Shown here piece after piece: positions 10,209 through 22,774 of a stretch of 64,000 nt of DNA. The stretch's first letter is position 1. Every line of letters begins with the position of its first letter. The DNA lies in the NCBI GenBank assembly GCA_921293015.1, contig OV121089.1, forward strand, positions 37,248,520 to 37,312,519, in the 5' to 3' direction. The notes beneath the pieces were generated by a model. It worked only from the letters and a program-made list of their open reading frames with translations, did no database searches and had not been told where the DNA came from. The translations under genes were made by a program, and so were the position numbers. This DNA is from Phorcus lineatus. Its lineage: Eukaryota; Mollusca; Gastropoda; Trochida; Trochidae.

Positions 10209-13135
10209 ATGTCGGAAATATCGCTAGTGTCTGATATGAAGGAGATACTGACGGAGTGTCAGCTGTGTCATAAACAGTTTGATGAGGCGTCGCGAGTCCC
10301 TCGACGGATGCCATGTTGCGTTGAGCCCGTTTGTGAACCATGTCTCCTTCCGCTCTGCAACAACGGTCGTCTGACCTGCCCTTTTTGTCACAAGCTTCAC
10401 ACCGGATATAAAGGTGTGCATTCACTTCCGGTGGAACAACTGATCCTAAGACTCCTCTCACAGACCGGAAAAGCTCCAAACCCTGCGTGTACCTACTGTC
10501 CCCAGAACAACTTCGCAATAGCTAAATGCGGTCATTGCAGCGTCTTGATGTGTCCCATATGTCTCAGAGCTCACACAAAGAACAAGCTGCTGAAGGGTCA
10601 CAGAGTTGTCATGTTCGAAGAGATCCGTTTCCATCGATCCAACGGGCCCGGGAGTCTTTCACGCACCTTGAGCGTTACGTCCATTAACCTGCTAAGCCAG
10701 ATGATTCAGAAGAGGGAGTCCCTGAAGCTCGCCCAGAAAGATCTGGAGGAGATCCAGAAGAACATCGCTCTCTCCAGAAGAAGAGCGACAGAGGACATCA
10801 ACAAGTACTTCGAGGATCTTGCGAGAGAGATGAGACAGAGACGGAGTGCCCTGTTGGCTCAGGTGGAGGCGAGGGCGCACGAGGACTCGACTGAAGTGGC
10901 CAGGGCTATCGACTCACACAAATCAATGGATGCTAGGATCAAGAGCTTCACAACCAGCTCCAGAACTCGTAAGGTCGGTTCTTGTGATAAAGAGTCCTAA
11001 GGTGTGAATACGGATGCATAGTAATAGATACACTTTTCTGGAGGTTTTCGTAGTTTAAGCAAGATATCTAACTCTACCCTTTTTCTAAAGTCTAAAGTGT
11101 GTTTACTTAAAAACGTTGCAAATCCGTATATGCTGTTTACCAAATTCAATCACCGTAAACCTATATCTAACGATTCTAAAAGGTCTTACGTTATTTCCTT
11201 ATCAAATCAAGTTATACAATTATGTTGGCTCTTTACTAAATCCAATTTATGATAGGTATCTTCTCATAAAATTTTACCAACTTCATTACTTGAGGCCAAT
11301 CACAGGTAGATTTCTCTACTATTTGAATTTTTAAAAATAGTTTTATCACAGAGTTTATCCAGTGCAGACACCTGGGAACTACTCTCCCAGCATCCGGACA
11401 CTGTCGACTACACCCGAAAAGCTGTCAGTTTTGTACCTCGTAATGGCGAGCAACTTGCTTCCGTCATCCGGGCAACTGGGCTCGTTCGATCAGTGACCTT
11501 TGCCCCCGCGGAAAAACCCGAAGGTGTTCCGGAAGCTGTAATGTTCAACTCTATCTCCATGGACCCTGCCGACGATTCATATGGTATAATTCAATCAAAT
11601 TTTTGTTAAAGAAAACAAAGATGGTTCCTCATGGTGTTTATTATTTGAAAGATTTTAATTTTTTTATACAGTAAAGTTTTCTTGTACAAAAGCTTTCCCC
11701 TTTCTGATTCGACTTATAATCGATATTATCGATGTGGTTTCAATTATTGTATTGCATTATTGTGTATATTTTCCCATTCATCTCTAGTTCACGATGGGGA
11801 AAGCGGGTTTGTATCGCACAGCTGCGAGAGCGACGAACAGACGTGTGAGTGAAAATAGTCTCAATCTGGTCCGACTTTTAAAAAATGTAAACGTTTATAT
11901 TACATAGAAATAAATCAGATCTTGTGATGAATTTGACGTCCGTGATTAAATTTTTCCGTCTATGACCAAGGGATTCAGTGTGATAGGTCGTGGACAAATT
12001 ATCATATTTTATCAAATTCACCTTTTCTTGAAAATGCAAAAATGTTCCTTGAAAGTTTATCATATTTTTGTAACCCACAGGTAACCTGGGCGATCAGCTG
12101 GTGAATGTGGACAATGGAAGTTCGCCTCTAATTTGTAAGAAATTTCTTTTTATCGTCTTTGTCAACAGGTATGATAAAGTCACGTTAATAAAACGCCCCA
12201 ATTCACGTCACCTGTTATATTTCGAAGTAAGGTACAAATATTAACAGCTATTAGACAATGTGCTCCTTATAAACACTTGCTACATGATAGTATTTTTAAA
12301 ATTATTTATGATATGTTGAAAGAAATCCTCACACGTTGCAGACGTTTCAGTTGTTTGGTTGGGTTTTTTAAATAATAGATTTAAATGAAATGAGTTCTAA
12401 AAAGTTCGTTTTAACATCATAACATATATTCTTAAAAAAAGGTCATACTTATTAGTCATTCTATCACTATAATGTCACATTGTTTGTTTCTCAGGTCCCT
12501 ATCTCCATTGGGACACTAGCACAGCCAGCAAGACGATCACAACAACCGAAGCCATCTTGACAAACGCCAAACCGGAAGTTCCTCTTCCGAAAACCGGCTG
12601 TAGAATAATGGCTGAGAGACGAGCAATGACCGCGAGACCTATCTACCTGAGACATGGACAACGGGCTCTGTTCCAGCTGAAGATAAGCTTCTCGCTGAAG
12701 ATGATGATACAACAGAATAAAATGCTGTTTGAGGCAGCTTTGACCGATTCCCCAATCGAATCAAGCTGGAACCAGCCGAGCGGCCTGAGCGTCAACATTG
12801 CAAGTTGCTCCCTCCATGACCGAAAACTCTGTCTACGTATCGTCCACAACAACCAGCTACTTGAAGATATCCCCCTAGCTCAGAACGAGGCTGGCATGTC
12901 ACGTGGTCTGCACATTGGATTCCTCTTGAACTCCGTGAAGAACGAAATCCACGTGCTGAATGTTGAGGATGTGAAGGTTATTGGTACACTGAAGGAAGAT
13001 GACGTCGACCGACCTCTGTGGTTGATGACGCTTCTCTCGTGGCCATCTTGGGCCAACACGGCTGTAGCCTTGGTGTCTGGGACGAAAGTGAGGATTAGTA
13101 AAGATATGAACAAGTTGCTGGCTTCATTAGATTAA
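10209..13135 (+). CDS. TRIM-like RING/B-box/coiled-coil protein, paralogue A
   Basis: Five coding exons: 10209-10973, 11352-11583, 11788-11844, 12081-12134, 12495-13135; 582 residues. The start is the ATG at 10209 (MSEISLV); upstream the frame opens only at a TTG. Residues 17-60 form a RING-like Cys pattern (CQLC, CC....C..C, CPFC) without the usual ligand His. Residues 94-131 are a B-box (CTYC, CGHC, CPIC, H..GH). Roughly 155-250 is helical and charged, likely coiled coil. The last exon encodes a beta-rich domain of about 210 residues. The pattern GFLLNSVKNEIHVL.. then LWLMTLLSWPSW hints at a SPRY or NHR-like sandwich, but I cannot assign it. TRIM proteins are mostly E3 ubiquitin ligases; activity here is inferred. 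The exon 1 donor AAG|GTCGGT is weak, chosen for reading phase and because the paralogue uses the same site. Confidence 0.85.
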
Positions 13136-13206
13136 AGGACCTAATGCGAAAGAGAAGACGAAGTGAAACCTCATTGGTCAAAGACCCATTACATTGCATT
13201 TTGGGG

Positions 13207-13212
13207 AATAAA
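13207..13212 (+). terminator. Polyadenylation signal for TRIM-like A
   Basis: AATAAA about 72 nt after the stop codon, on the same strand. Confidence 0.6.
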
Positions 13213-14364
13213 TCATATTTGATACATTTTGTTCTATTTTATTGCCATTTTTCTGTGCTGACATACCGTCACTTTTTACGGTTTGCCATCAACAGTTTCA
13301 AGCATAAATACACTGAACTCGTCTGTAACAACGTTATCGATATTTTGCTTAGCATTCACATATTTAGTCATGGCTTGGTCAATCTCTCCCTGTACGTTAT
13401 TCAAATCAGTATTTCAACGATTTTGGGCCTGAAACTTTATGAAAATAACACTTTAAACTAATGGTACTGTCATTCTCTGAGAAATGGAGAGAAACTGGGA
13501 AACGGATCGCTTTTCTTTCTGAAGTACAACTTTTAAATCTGTTGTCAAAATACATGCGTGGTGAAAAGGTACTGGAAAATTCCATAACACAATATTTAAA
13601 ACTTGGTCTGTGCTGCATGAAAGGCCTTGATTGCATAATTTCACGGTGAATGCTTGTCGCTTTCTTAAGTGACGTTATGATTGATATTTACCATGTTCTC
13701 ATTGCACTTTTACTCATATACCAGAAGTCCATCCAATGTGCAAACTTTACAGTGATTAGTCTTTGTGTCTGCTGAAAATAAGTTTCAAAATTTTTGTTTG
13801 GGTCTATGTCTGCCCTTGTCCTGTTTTCGATCACGAAACACCATGTGTGTCGACCATTGAACAACTTACAAAACAAATATGTTTCAGTCCAATTGCATCT
13901 TCCCACAAATGAACATTCACTCAAACAACCATCAGATATCACTTTCAGTCAGACGTGTTTGCAAAGTGTTGAAGCAAGGCATATTATCTTTCAGAACTTT
14001 AGACACACGTGAATTGAAAGACTTGAGTGACTTAGAATATTAGAATGAACACCTGGAGAAAGGAGTGACCCCTGCCGACTTGCGATTGTTTCATTAAAAA
14101 TTGGTTTATACCAATGTTTTTGTGTCTTGTTTCCTAGGGTTGAAATTGTATTCATAAGAGGTAGATTTTATCTCAATTTTCTACATGTTTCCTTGTTTTA
14201 AAAGAATCATTTCGATATCTTTAGAAAACTTTTTTTTTACATTTAGGTTCTTTACTTCAGTTACCCTGGATGGGTGGTTTGGGAAATGATTTTGGGATAC
14301 AAACAGTATATGGACTTAAAACAGCAATGTCAATGCAATCATTTTAACATTATACTGAGTACTC
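13213..14364. other. Intergenic, no gene supported
   Basis: AT-rich sequence with only short frames lacking recognisable motifs. Confidence 0.6.
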
Positions 14365-14831
14365 TTAAAGAGCCACTCCGTGATTTTCATAACATATCAT
14401 TTACCTTTGATACGAACCTAGATGTCATATGTGGTGACATAAAATCAAAACATCTTAACTTTTCATGTCCAAAAGACATATATATGACAAATACTTTTTT
14501 TCCGTGAACAGCCTTATAAATGCACACAAGTGTAAATATCACGTCCAATATACATGAATACTGGTTAGATAACCTAACAAACACTATCAACTCCTGACTG
14601 CCCTCCTGGATGTTTTAGATAAGTCTCCAAAATTACGTTTGACTATTTCACGCGCACCACTGTCCAGTTTTCGATCATAATTGCGACGTTCTACCTTCAT
14701 ATTGTCACTGTAATAAAACAATAAGCTTTAAAATTTGTCTTTTTGGTAACAGTCGATACTTCGCGATCAAATGACACCATTGGTTAAGTTTGGCATATAT
14801 AACTCCAACAACTCACGGAGTGGCTCTCTAA
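14365..14831 (+). mobile_element. TTAA-ended MITE, copy 1
   Basis: Bounded by inverted ends TTAAAGAGCCACTCCGTGA (14365) and TCACGGAGTGGCTCTCTAA (ends 14831). There is no coding capacity. Its interior matches, in order, the copies at 44799, 45691 and 46727: an AAAATCAAAACATCTTAAC block, a TTTTCGATCATAATTGCGACG block, and a TGGTAACAGTCGATACTTCGCG block. Confidence 0.8.
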
Positions 14832-14832
14832 A

Positions 14833-15290
14833 TTACTTCACTGGCTACCAGTTCAATACTGCATAGACTTTAAAATCTTATGCATTGTTTACAAGTGTTT
14901 AAATGGACTAGCTCCAGACTAGCTATCCACCCTTCTGTCTGTGTACACCCCTCCTCGTGCCTAGCTTTGATCTCAGTCCCAGCATCTACTGACAGTTCTT
15001 CGCTTCAGACTGACATCACAAGGGAGAAGATCCTTTGAGTTTGCAGCTGCCAACCTGTGAAATCCACTCCCCACACAAATCAAACTTGCCAACTCCCTTG
15101 ACTCTTTAAAATCATTTCTCAAGACATATCTCTTCATATCTGCTTTTCCTTAGTATTTCTGCAATGATAACTCCTTTTTTTGTATATATTTTGTATATTC
15201 ATTCATATTTTATTCTTTACTTACGTAGCGCCATGAGCATGCATTAGTGCATTTGACCCATTATCATATCATATCTTATCTTACCATGAA
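14833..15290 (+). mobile_element. LINE 3' remnant (CR1/L2-like reverse transcriptase end)
   Basis: The frame starting at 14833 reads LLHWLPVQYCIDFKILC and continues into KCLNGLAPD before a stop. Further on it resumes with LSVYTPP and, in another frame, a stretch ending WNPLPT-like and SFKTYLF-like. This is the conserved C-terminal block of CR1/L2-type LINE ORF2. Stops and frame changes show it is dead. The 3' end has repeated ATCATATC motifs near 15265, common in L2 tails. It abuts the MITE at 14365-14831. Confidence 0.8.
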
Positions 15291-15649
15291 GAATCACAAG
15301 ATTTCAAATCATGATTTTTGCAAACAGAAATTTCTTCGAAATATTTATGTGTGCGTACCGTTACTATGAATGCATTTCTACTCTACGATGCATAACTACT
15401 CCATTAATAAGTTTGGCAAACTAACAATACAGTCAAACGACGCCTATCTGACCTAATGACCGATTTCATTACACGGGATCGAGGCGACCTTCAAAATAAA
15501 AATAACCATTTCGAGACGGGTGGGGTAACCAACAGACATTCATCCGTTGCTATATGCTTCGCCTACACTATTCAGACCATCACACAGGTTGCACTTGAAA
15601 GTGACATCAAGTGACATCATGTTACAAAAATGTTCTTGTGGCTGAAAAA

Positions 15650-16075
15650 AGAGCCGCAATATAATTTTTGCTGTGTTAAGTTCAAATATCCTTCCAAAAC
15701 TTGCATCTCTATCCCTAAAATACACAAATTAGGATATTTTCTTGTTTTCGATGATAATACAAAAACGGTCAGATAGATGTTAAGTAGTCGAAATTGTACG
15801 TTCATTTCATATATTTTAATATGTGTTGCATGACATACTGAACACTACCAACCAATGTTTACCTTGTCTCTAGTGGTAATAAGACTCAATTATTACGTTT
15901 GAATCATTGGCGCGCGCCATTGTCTCGTTTTCGATCATAAATTACAACTTAAGCCTGTCTATTATCTTTATGCTGAACTTATAAGCATTAAGATGATGAT
16001 TTTCATAGACAACCACGGCTTCTCGTACAAATAACACAATTTACAATGTTTGACTTATTTTAGTGTTAATGGCGT
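15650..16075 (+). mobile_element. TTAA-family MITE, diverged copy 2
   Basis: Starts GAGCCGCAATATAATTT and shares with the 46727 copy an AAACTTGCATCTCTATC block, the GCGCGCCATTGTC..GTTTTCGATCATAAAT block and the ACTTATAAGCATTAAGATG block, in the same order. The ends are eroded, so the boundaries are approximate. Confidence 0.65.
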
Positions 16076-18387
16076 TAGATTTGAGTTCAATCAGAAAAAT
16101 AAAGTCGTTTCGAAGATTTCAGTTGGAAAAAGTTATAGTTGTCATGTATTCTGTATTGGAGGATGCAATTCCTTTCTTTGGATATGTACTCTTACATTAG
16201 AATAAGAAATTGAAGTGTACATGATATACACTGAAGATTGTTAGACTATTTAAATATTGTACACACATGATCACGATGAGTGACAACCACATTTTCACTA
16301 CAGGAGAATCTCAGTGATCACGTGACTGTCAGACCAAGGCCATTCATTGACGACGTAAAAGCTTTCCAGTAGTAAGTTTGTGTTGGAAGAGGAAAACAGA
16401 AGCTGCTTCCATATGACAGGTAAAATATATGGCTATGTTAAGATACACATTCTTAAGAAAAATGGTTGGCTCTAAAAAAAATTCTAATTTATTCATTGAA
16501 AATGCAGAATTTATTTTTCATTTAATTGGAAATTCATTTATATTGAGTGTTATTAAAATCAATGTTGAACAACAAAATTTCTATTCAAAATCAATTGAGA
16601 TGGTTTACATCGTTAGTTTCCTTTTATTAAAGTAACCTGTTTCTGGGTCCTTAATATGTGAAAAGGATAAATTTGATATCATATCGTTAAAAACATAATT
16701 TAAAATAATGTTATATTGTTCATCTTACATTTCAAACATTAGTATGCGTTTCAAACAAGCTCATCTATAAAATAAACAACGACGAAAGCCGCACGTGCAT
16801 CAAGCCAGTGTGAATTGTTCCATTAGAGTGACATGTTTAAGCGATATAAAACAAATCGCCTAAAAGTTCTTCATTAAAATATCCTGTACAGTATACATGT
16901 ATTAAATGAAGTCTAAATTTCAGCAAAAAAGGTTATTGCTAAGGTATTACGCTAACTAGAATTTTTAAAAAAGGTTTTATATGTCAATATTACCAATAGA
17001 TGAAAGATAACTGAATTCCATTTCTAAGTGTTTTCTCATGACATCACCTTCTCAGTTCTGTTCAGTCTTGAAGATACGCCCCTGGTGATGGACGTATTCG
17101 GGCATGTGATGTTTTTGACATTGTCATGTTTGTGTGTTTGGGAGTAAGTTATCCGGACAACATAATGTGGTTGTACATGTCTTACAGCATGTAGTATCTA
17201 GCGGGGTTATCAGTGGATGAACTTTAGAGACATTGGATCGCCCTATAAATAAGGTAAACATATTGCAAACTTTTATTAAAGATCGACTGAAATGACCCAT
17301 GGCAACTTTCGTGATTCATAAAATATGTATTCTAATTTGCCAGTAACTTGAATTTAAATTTTCGAAATAGGCCCATTAACAACTGTTTTTCAAAGACAGA
17401 GATATTGCAACACGGTGTGAGAGGTTATACTAGATAACATTATAATATATTTTAGTTAAATACAAACGAATCATCCACTTAGTACTAAGTTGTCATGAAA
17501 GTGAAGTGAAAAAAAAACATTTCTACAGTAAACATTAAAAAGTGTTTTAAATTGTCTCCCGTTTATTACAAAAACTTTTTTCGAGACAATTTAGAATTTC
17601 ATATTGATAGATACATGATATAACACTATGTGTTATCCCATAGTGGTGGATCTCTCACTGACCAAGTTCTTAACCTTTTTGATATAAAACCACCCAAGAA
17701 AACCGCGTCCAAGGATTGTCACAGTCCAATCAAAGTGGATTTGACGACTGAGAAGGACAGTTGATATCATGAAGCAGTAACATATCATATTTTGAAATTC
17801 TTTCGGTCATGCTATTGCCTCTATTTTCATGTTGAATTAGATTAAAAATACAGAGAAAATCAAAGGGCTGGAGTTTCAGCTGACGACTAGTACGTCGCAC
17901 ACTGGGCGTGGCTTCGAGTTATGCTGCGGTGATTTTGTCTAACCGTTCGCCAGTCTCATTAGGCGTTTATCCAAAACAGGGGTATTCTCATATTTTGGCT
18001 CTATTGATTCTTATAAGTGAAGCGAATACAGATAATAATTTGTAATAATCAAAATTATGCGTTACGTCTCCTCTTTAATATTTTCAATATTGTAAATGAA
18101 AAGTAGATGAGAAAAGGAGATGTATTAGGGATAGCAGTTGCGGTACAATGAAATATTTATCTTTGAAGAAGCATTATCTTTTAAATGTGATCTAAGTCAC
18201 CGTTTGAACCATTATTAAAAACTTTTTATGCCGACCGTTTTGAAAAAATTGCATGAAATTTCATAAGAGGATTTTCAGGCAATATTCAACTTGTAATAAA
18301 GGCAGATAATTGCAAGGAAATGGTGCTATGTGTAATCATCATTCGTCAGTGTGCTGATCTCCAGATTTCAGATCAATCTGAAGGAAG
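16076..18387. other. Intergenic, no gene supported
   Basis: AT-rich, with no frame that I can connect to a protein family. It should contain the promoter and any untranslated exon of the second TRIM-like gene. Confidence 0.55.
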
Positions 18388-21300
18388 ATGTCCGACCAGC
18401 AAGAGAACAATGATTACCTAACCGAGTGCTCTCACTGTGGTTCCCAGTACAACGAATCCACCCGACTACCCCGCTTTCTACCCTGCTGCTCGGAGACTCT
18501 CTGCCACCAGTGTCTAGCTGCAGGACAGAACAATGGGACAATAAGTTGTCCTCTTTGCAACAAACAACACAAGGACATAAGGTCCGTAGCATCAGTTCCA
18601 GTAGACAAACTTGTGCTGAAACTCTTGGACTTTGCAGAGTCCATTGGAAACGGTCCACTGTGCGACTACTGCCGTGCAAAGAATGAAGCTGTAGCGACGT
18701 GCCGTCAATGCAACGCTCTGCTCTGCCAAGCCTGTCTCAGTACCCACGTGTTTGGTGCTTTGCCCACTTCTCACACTGTCACGACATTCGATGACCTAAA
18801 GTTACGACACATCGCAAGACGACGTCACGCCTCGCGTACCCTGAGCCTTAACTCCGCGAGCCTTCTGGAACATCTGAAGGAGAAAGGTGAGAAGGTGAAG
18901 ACCCGAATCGAGGAACTGGAGGCTGCGTATAGGAACATAGCGGTATCCAGGAAGCGGTCTACAGAGGACATTGTCGAGACGTTTGACGGGCTGGTGAAGA
19001 TGTTGTTGCACAGGAAGGAGACGCTGTTGAAACAAGTGGCCGCAAGAGCTGATGATGACGCCAGGCTTGTGACATCAGCTAAGGTTGCTCATCAAAACCT
19101 CTACGGGAAGATCAAGAAGCAGGCAAACAACATTGTGAGGGGTCGAAAGGTCAGTGAGTTACTAATGACACAATTGAAGAATGTCTTTGTATATTTCTAA
19201 GTAGCCAAATTTTGTACTTGAATTTTGTCTTGAATGTGCTGCATGTAACTTCAACGTCATCGTCAAGACAAGTTCCTTGATATCTTAAATATGTGATTTT
19301 TTTTTACAAACATGATTAATGTATCTGATTAACTAATTTATATATTGTCCTGATCATCATGTGATTTAAATGTGACAAAAGCTTAATCCTTGTTTATTTT
19401 TTAAATCAGACCTTTCCGGGAAAGGTTCACTATCAAATATGTAATATTTTCCGACTGAGACAAATGTGTTCAAGTTAGATAAACATTCGCGCACGTGAAT
19501 CATGAACACCGTGATACATGTCCATTTCAGGTATCTGACATAGACATGTGCCCCTCGTGCTGCACGTGCACTCCGCTAAAACTGAAACTGAACGGCCATA
19601 GTCGATATGACCCCAGTGTGCAGAAAGTCTATCACAATTTTATTATGTTTTTATATATTTTGCACCAAAGATTAATTAAAATTATTACACAATAAAAAGT
19701 ATTACACAATGTTATTTTCTACTTGAGGAAATGAATGAAAATGAATGAAATTTGATAATTGGCCATGAAACAAATTCTGTAAGTAAAACTGGCTGCCATG
19801 GTCTAATGGTTAGTTCACTTGGACTGAAACCAACATGCCACAGGATCGAACCAATGATTTGATTGATACATTTGTAAAGTATGTAGTGTGTTGAAAACTG
19901 CTCTTTTAGTGATTGTCCAAACTTTGATAAAAAAAAAACAAAGATTCAATTTACATAAATTGCAAAAGAAAAATAATTATCGTATCAGGTGTTTATCTCT
20001 AAACCATGTATTTATGATGAACACCTGGACACGTACACCTTGCTACCAGAGGTGGATTTATTTTTAATAATTTTAGGATTGTTTACATAAAGACACTGTT
20101 GCACTTTTCCTACTGATATAAACGGATCTCACGAAAATGAAAACAAATGTTATCGATTGCGAGACAATATTTTGAATTCAGGTAAACGTGCGTACAAAAG
20201 TTTGAGGTTTTCTAAATCAATTTCCTTTCCTTATGGTTGTATGAAGGTTTTGCTTTATACTCCTTTTCTACGACTACGGATGGTCGGTTTGAGTAATAAA
20301 ATACTTTACCCTAAAGAAACTTATAAACTTATATAAAAAATTGAATTTTTTATCAATTAGAACATGAAAACGTGTTATAATGCCTATAGGTTGGTGCACA
20401 AATCTCGGACCCTCCTTTGCTTCAATGGTCGGTTAGTTAGAGTTGAATTTTTGGAGAGATTTACAATAAAAATAATAGAATATCATAACATGGGACATGA
20501 AAAACGCTGTACATTTCCAGGGAGCACCCCCAGACACTCTGCTATTGGTCCAAGAAAAACCAGCAGATATTGACTTCGTCCGGAAGGGCGTGGCCTTCGT
20601 GCCTTGCAACGTGCAGCATATCCACGCCATACTTCAAACAACTGGTTTGGTCCGGTCTGTCACCTACTCGCGCACCTGTCGGCCTCAGAGTGTGCCTGCA
20701 AGTGTTACTTATAACGCCATATCAATGGAACCGAGTTATCTCCCCACAGGTGGGTTAAATCTTTTAATTGTTATGAAATTTAAAACACAGTATACTACGT
20801 GTATTGGAATAATAATACTGTTATCATTTGAGCTCATATTCATCTTATTCTTTGTATTTGTTTCAGTTTCTGACGAAGATGTAGGGTTTTTATCACACCG
20901 TACGGCAAGCAGTGAACAAACATGTTAGTACCTGATGGATGAAATAGACATAATCATTTCAATTGCGAAACTAAAACGTTATCGAAAATCTAAATACGTT
21001 GATATGACAGCACTGATAAGGATCTCCCTCAGAGGCATCTTGCGCATATTCTTCTACGTAGGCACTTGTAAGTGATGCAGTATATGGGATAGAAATACAG
21101 AATTCTGATTGGTTGTAATCGAAGTTATTTGTGCAATCAGTAACGTTGTTCCAACCTAAACATTCTGACAGAACCCTTGAACCTGGGTAATGATCTTTTA
21201 AGACAGGGGTAACTCAGATAAAGAAACTGATATTTGATTGGACGGAAATGACGATATTCGTCAATCGTGATACAAATTTTCACCTCTATGGGATTTTAAT

Positions 21301-22774
21301 AGAAACGCGAAATCAGACCCATAGTGACGATATTTGATTTGATAGAAATGAGAAATAAATCCGTGTTGCAAACTTTCACCGCAAGGAGATTTCGATGGGA
21401 TGGCGAAATATGGTCCATTTGTATTATAGGTAACTGAGGAATAGTGAATTTAGTTACCTCTTGGAGAAGAGGAGGTAGTAAGTCCTACATTTATTTACTG
21501 TCACCATTATATTCATAATTCTTCCTGAACACACTTCCTTGGTTGGTATTAAAGTCTTTAATGTACATGTGATGTACCTAATTGATTCATTGAACGATGT
21601 TGCGCAGGTTCTCTCGGAGATCAAGTTGTGGTTCTGAAGAGTGGAAATGCTACGAAAACTCTTTTCTGTGAGTTGACTCATAGGCCAAGTTAAGCGTTAC
21701 ACAGCAGATAAGATATACCCAGTTCCTCCTATATGCGAACGAAGTGATACCTGGGAATCGTATATCATATCATATACGCTGTGTGACGCTAATCTTGGCC
21801 TGTGCCTGTGTACGTCTTCAACCTCCAGGCACGTACATGCAAGAATTTGGAGAATAGATAACAATTTAAAGATCTGGGTTATCGTTGATGCTAGAGAAGA
21901 CTCTTTCTTTTCCCCAATCGTTGCCATTAAATACAGTTGCTATTTTAGCCTTCCACAAGTCTTAGATACATCGTGATTCAGATTTGTATAAAATCGATTT
22001 AAAGTTTCTACACTTTATAAGGATCGCCTAAGTTTCTTTTTATAACTCTTAATTATGTCATATTCATATCTGTGAACAGTAAGTTTTTTTGTTTTTTTTT
22101 AAGGATTTTGATTACACTTTTTAATTATGTCAGGTCCAAGCCTGGAATGGGATACGGCTACAGCTAGTCGGACCCTCACCACTTCAAGATCGGTAGTAAG
22201 TAACATAAAACCAGAAGTACCACTACCTGCGACCGGATGTCGGCTCGGCGCAGAGCGACACGTTTTGACTAGCAAGCCTCTCCTGATGCGAAACGGTCAG
22301 CAAGCCATGTACCAAATCAAGGTCAAATACCGGCTCAAAATGGCGATACAGGAGAATAAAATGATGTTTGAGATGACCCTGACCAACTCCCCTGTTGAAA
22401 CTAGTTGGAATAAGCCCAACGGTCTGAGTATAGCTCTTGCATCCTGTACTCAGCACAAGAGACGGCTGTGTGTTCATCTCGTCCATGACAACCAACTCCT
22501 CCAGGACGTTCCCGTGTCTGACAACGAGGTGGGCGTGACAGGTTCTCTTCATTTTGGCGTTCTTCTCAACTCTGCCAAAAACGAAATCCACGTTCTAGAC
22601 GTCGATGACGTCAGTGTCATTGGAACTGTGGCGGATGTTGACTTTGATAAAGCACTCTGGGTAATGGCCATGACATCGTATCCGTCCTGGTCCGGCATGA
22701 GCGCGGCCCTTGTATCGGGAACCAGGGTCAACATGACCAAGAACATAAACCATCTCCTTTCCACTCTACAATAA
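18388..22774 (+). CDS. TRIM-like RING/B-box/coiled-coil protein, paralogue B
   Basis: Five coding exons: 18388-19149, 20521-20749, 20867-20923, 21608-21667, 22134-22774; 582 residues. The total equals paralogue A, with exon phases 0-1-1-1 and a final exon of the same 641 bp. Residues 14-57 are RING-like (CSHC, CC....C..C, CPLC) and again lack the ligand His; 92-129 are a B-box (CDYC, CRQC, CQAC, TH..SH); 155-250 are predicted coiled coil. Exon 2 shares VxFVP and TGLVRSVT with A; exon 3 shares SxxSxEQT. The C-terminal domain is closely similar (KPEVPLP.TGCR, LVSGTxV) and I cannot name it. The exon 1 donor AAG|GTCAGT is better than in A. Probable cytosolic E3 ligase or adaptor, by family inference only. 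Confidence 0.87.
19791..19856 (+). repeat. tRNA-like SINE remnant in intron 1 of TRIM-like B
   Basis: GTCTAATGGTTAG resembles a Pol III A box and CAGGATCGAACC a B box about 35 nt later. The stems do not pair well, so it is a decayed tRNA-derived sequence rather than a tRNA gene. Confidence 0.45.
21229..21424. repeat. Two-copy degenerate tandem repeat, about 100 bp
   Basis: The block beginning GATATTTGATTGGACGG at 21229 recurs, diverged, at 21329 (GATATTTGATTTGATAG). Both continue through AAATTTTCACC/AACTTTCACC and GCGAAAT. It lies in intron 3 of the TRIM-like B gene. Confidence 0.6.

Noticed and set aside
10969-10974. Donor GTAAGG in exon 1 of TRIM-like A
   Set aside because: A better consensus than the chosen site, but it leaves phase 1 and does not join exon 2 in the frame shared with paralogue B.
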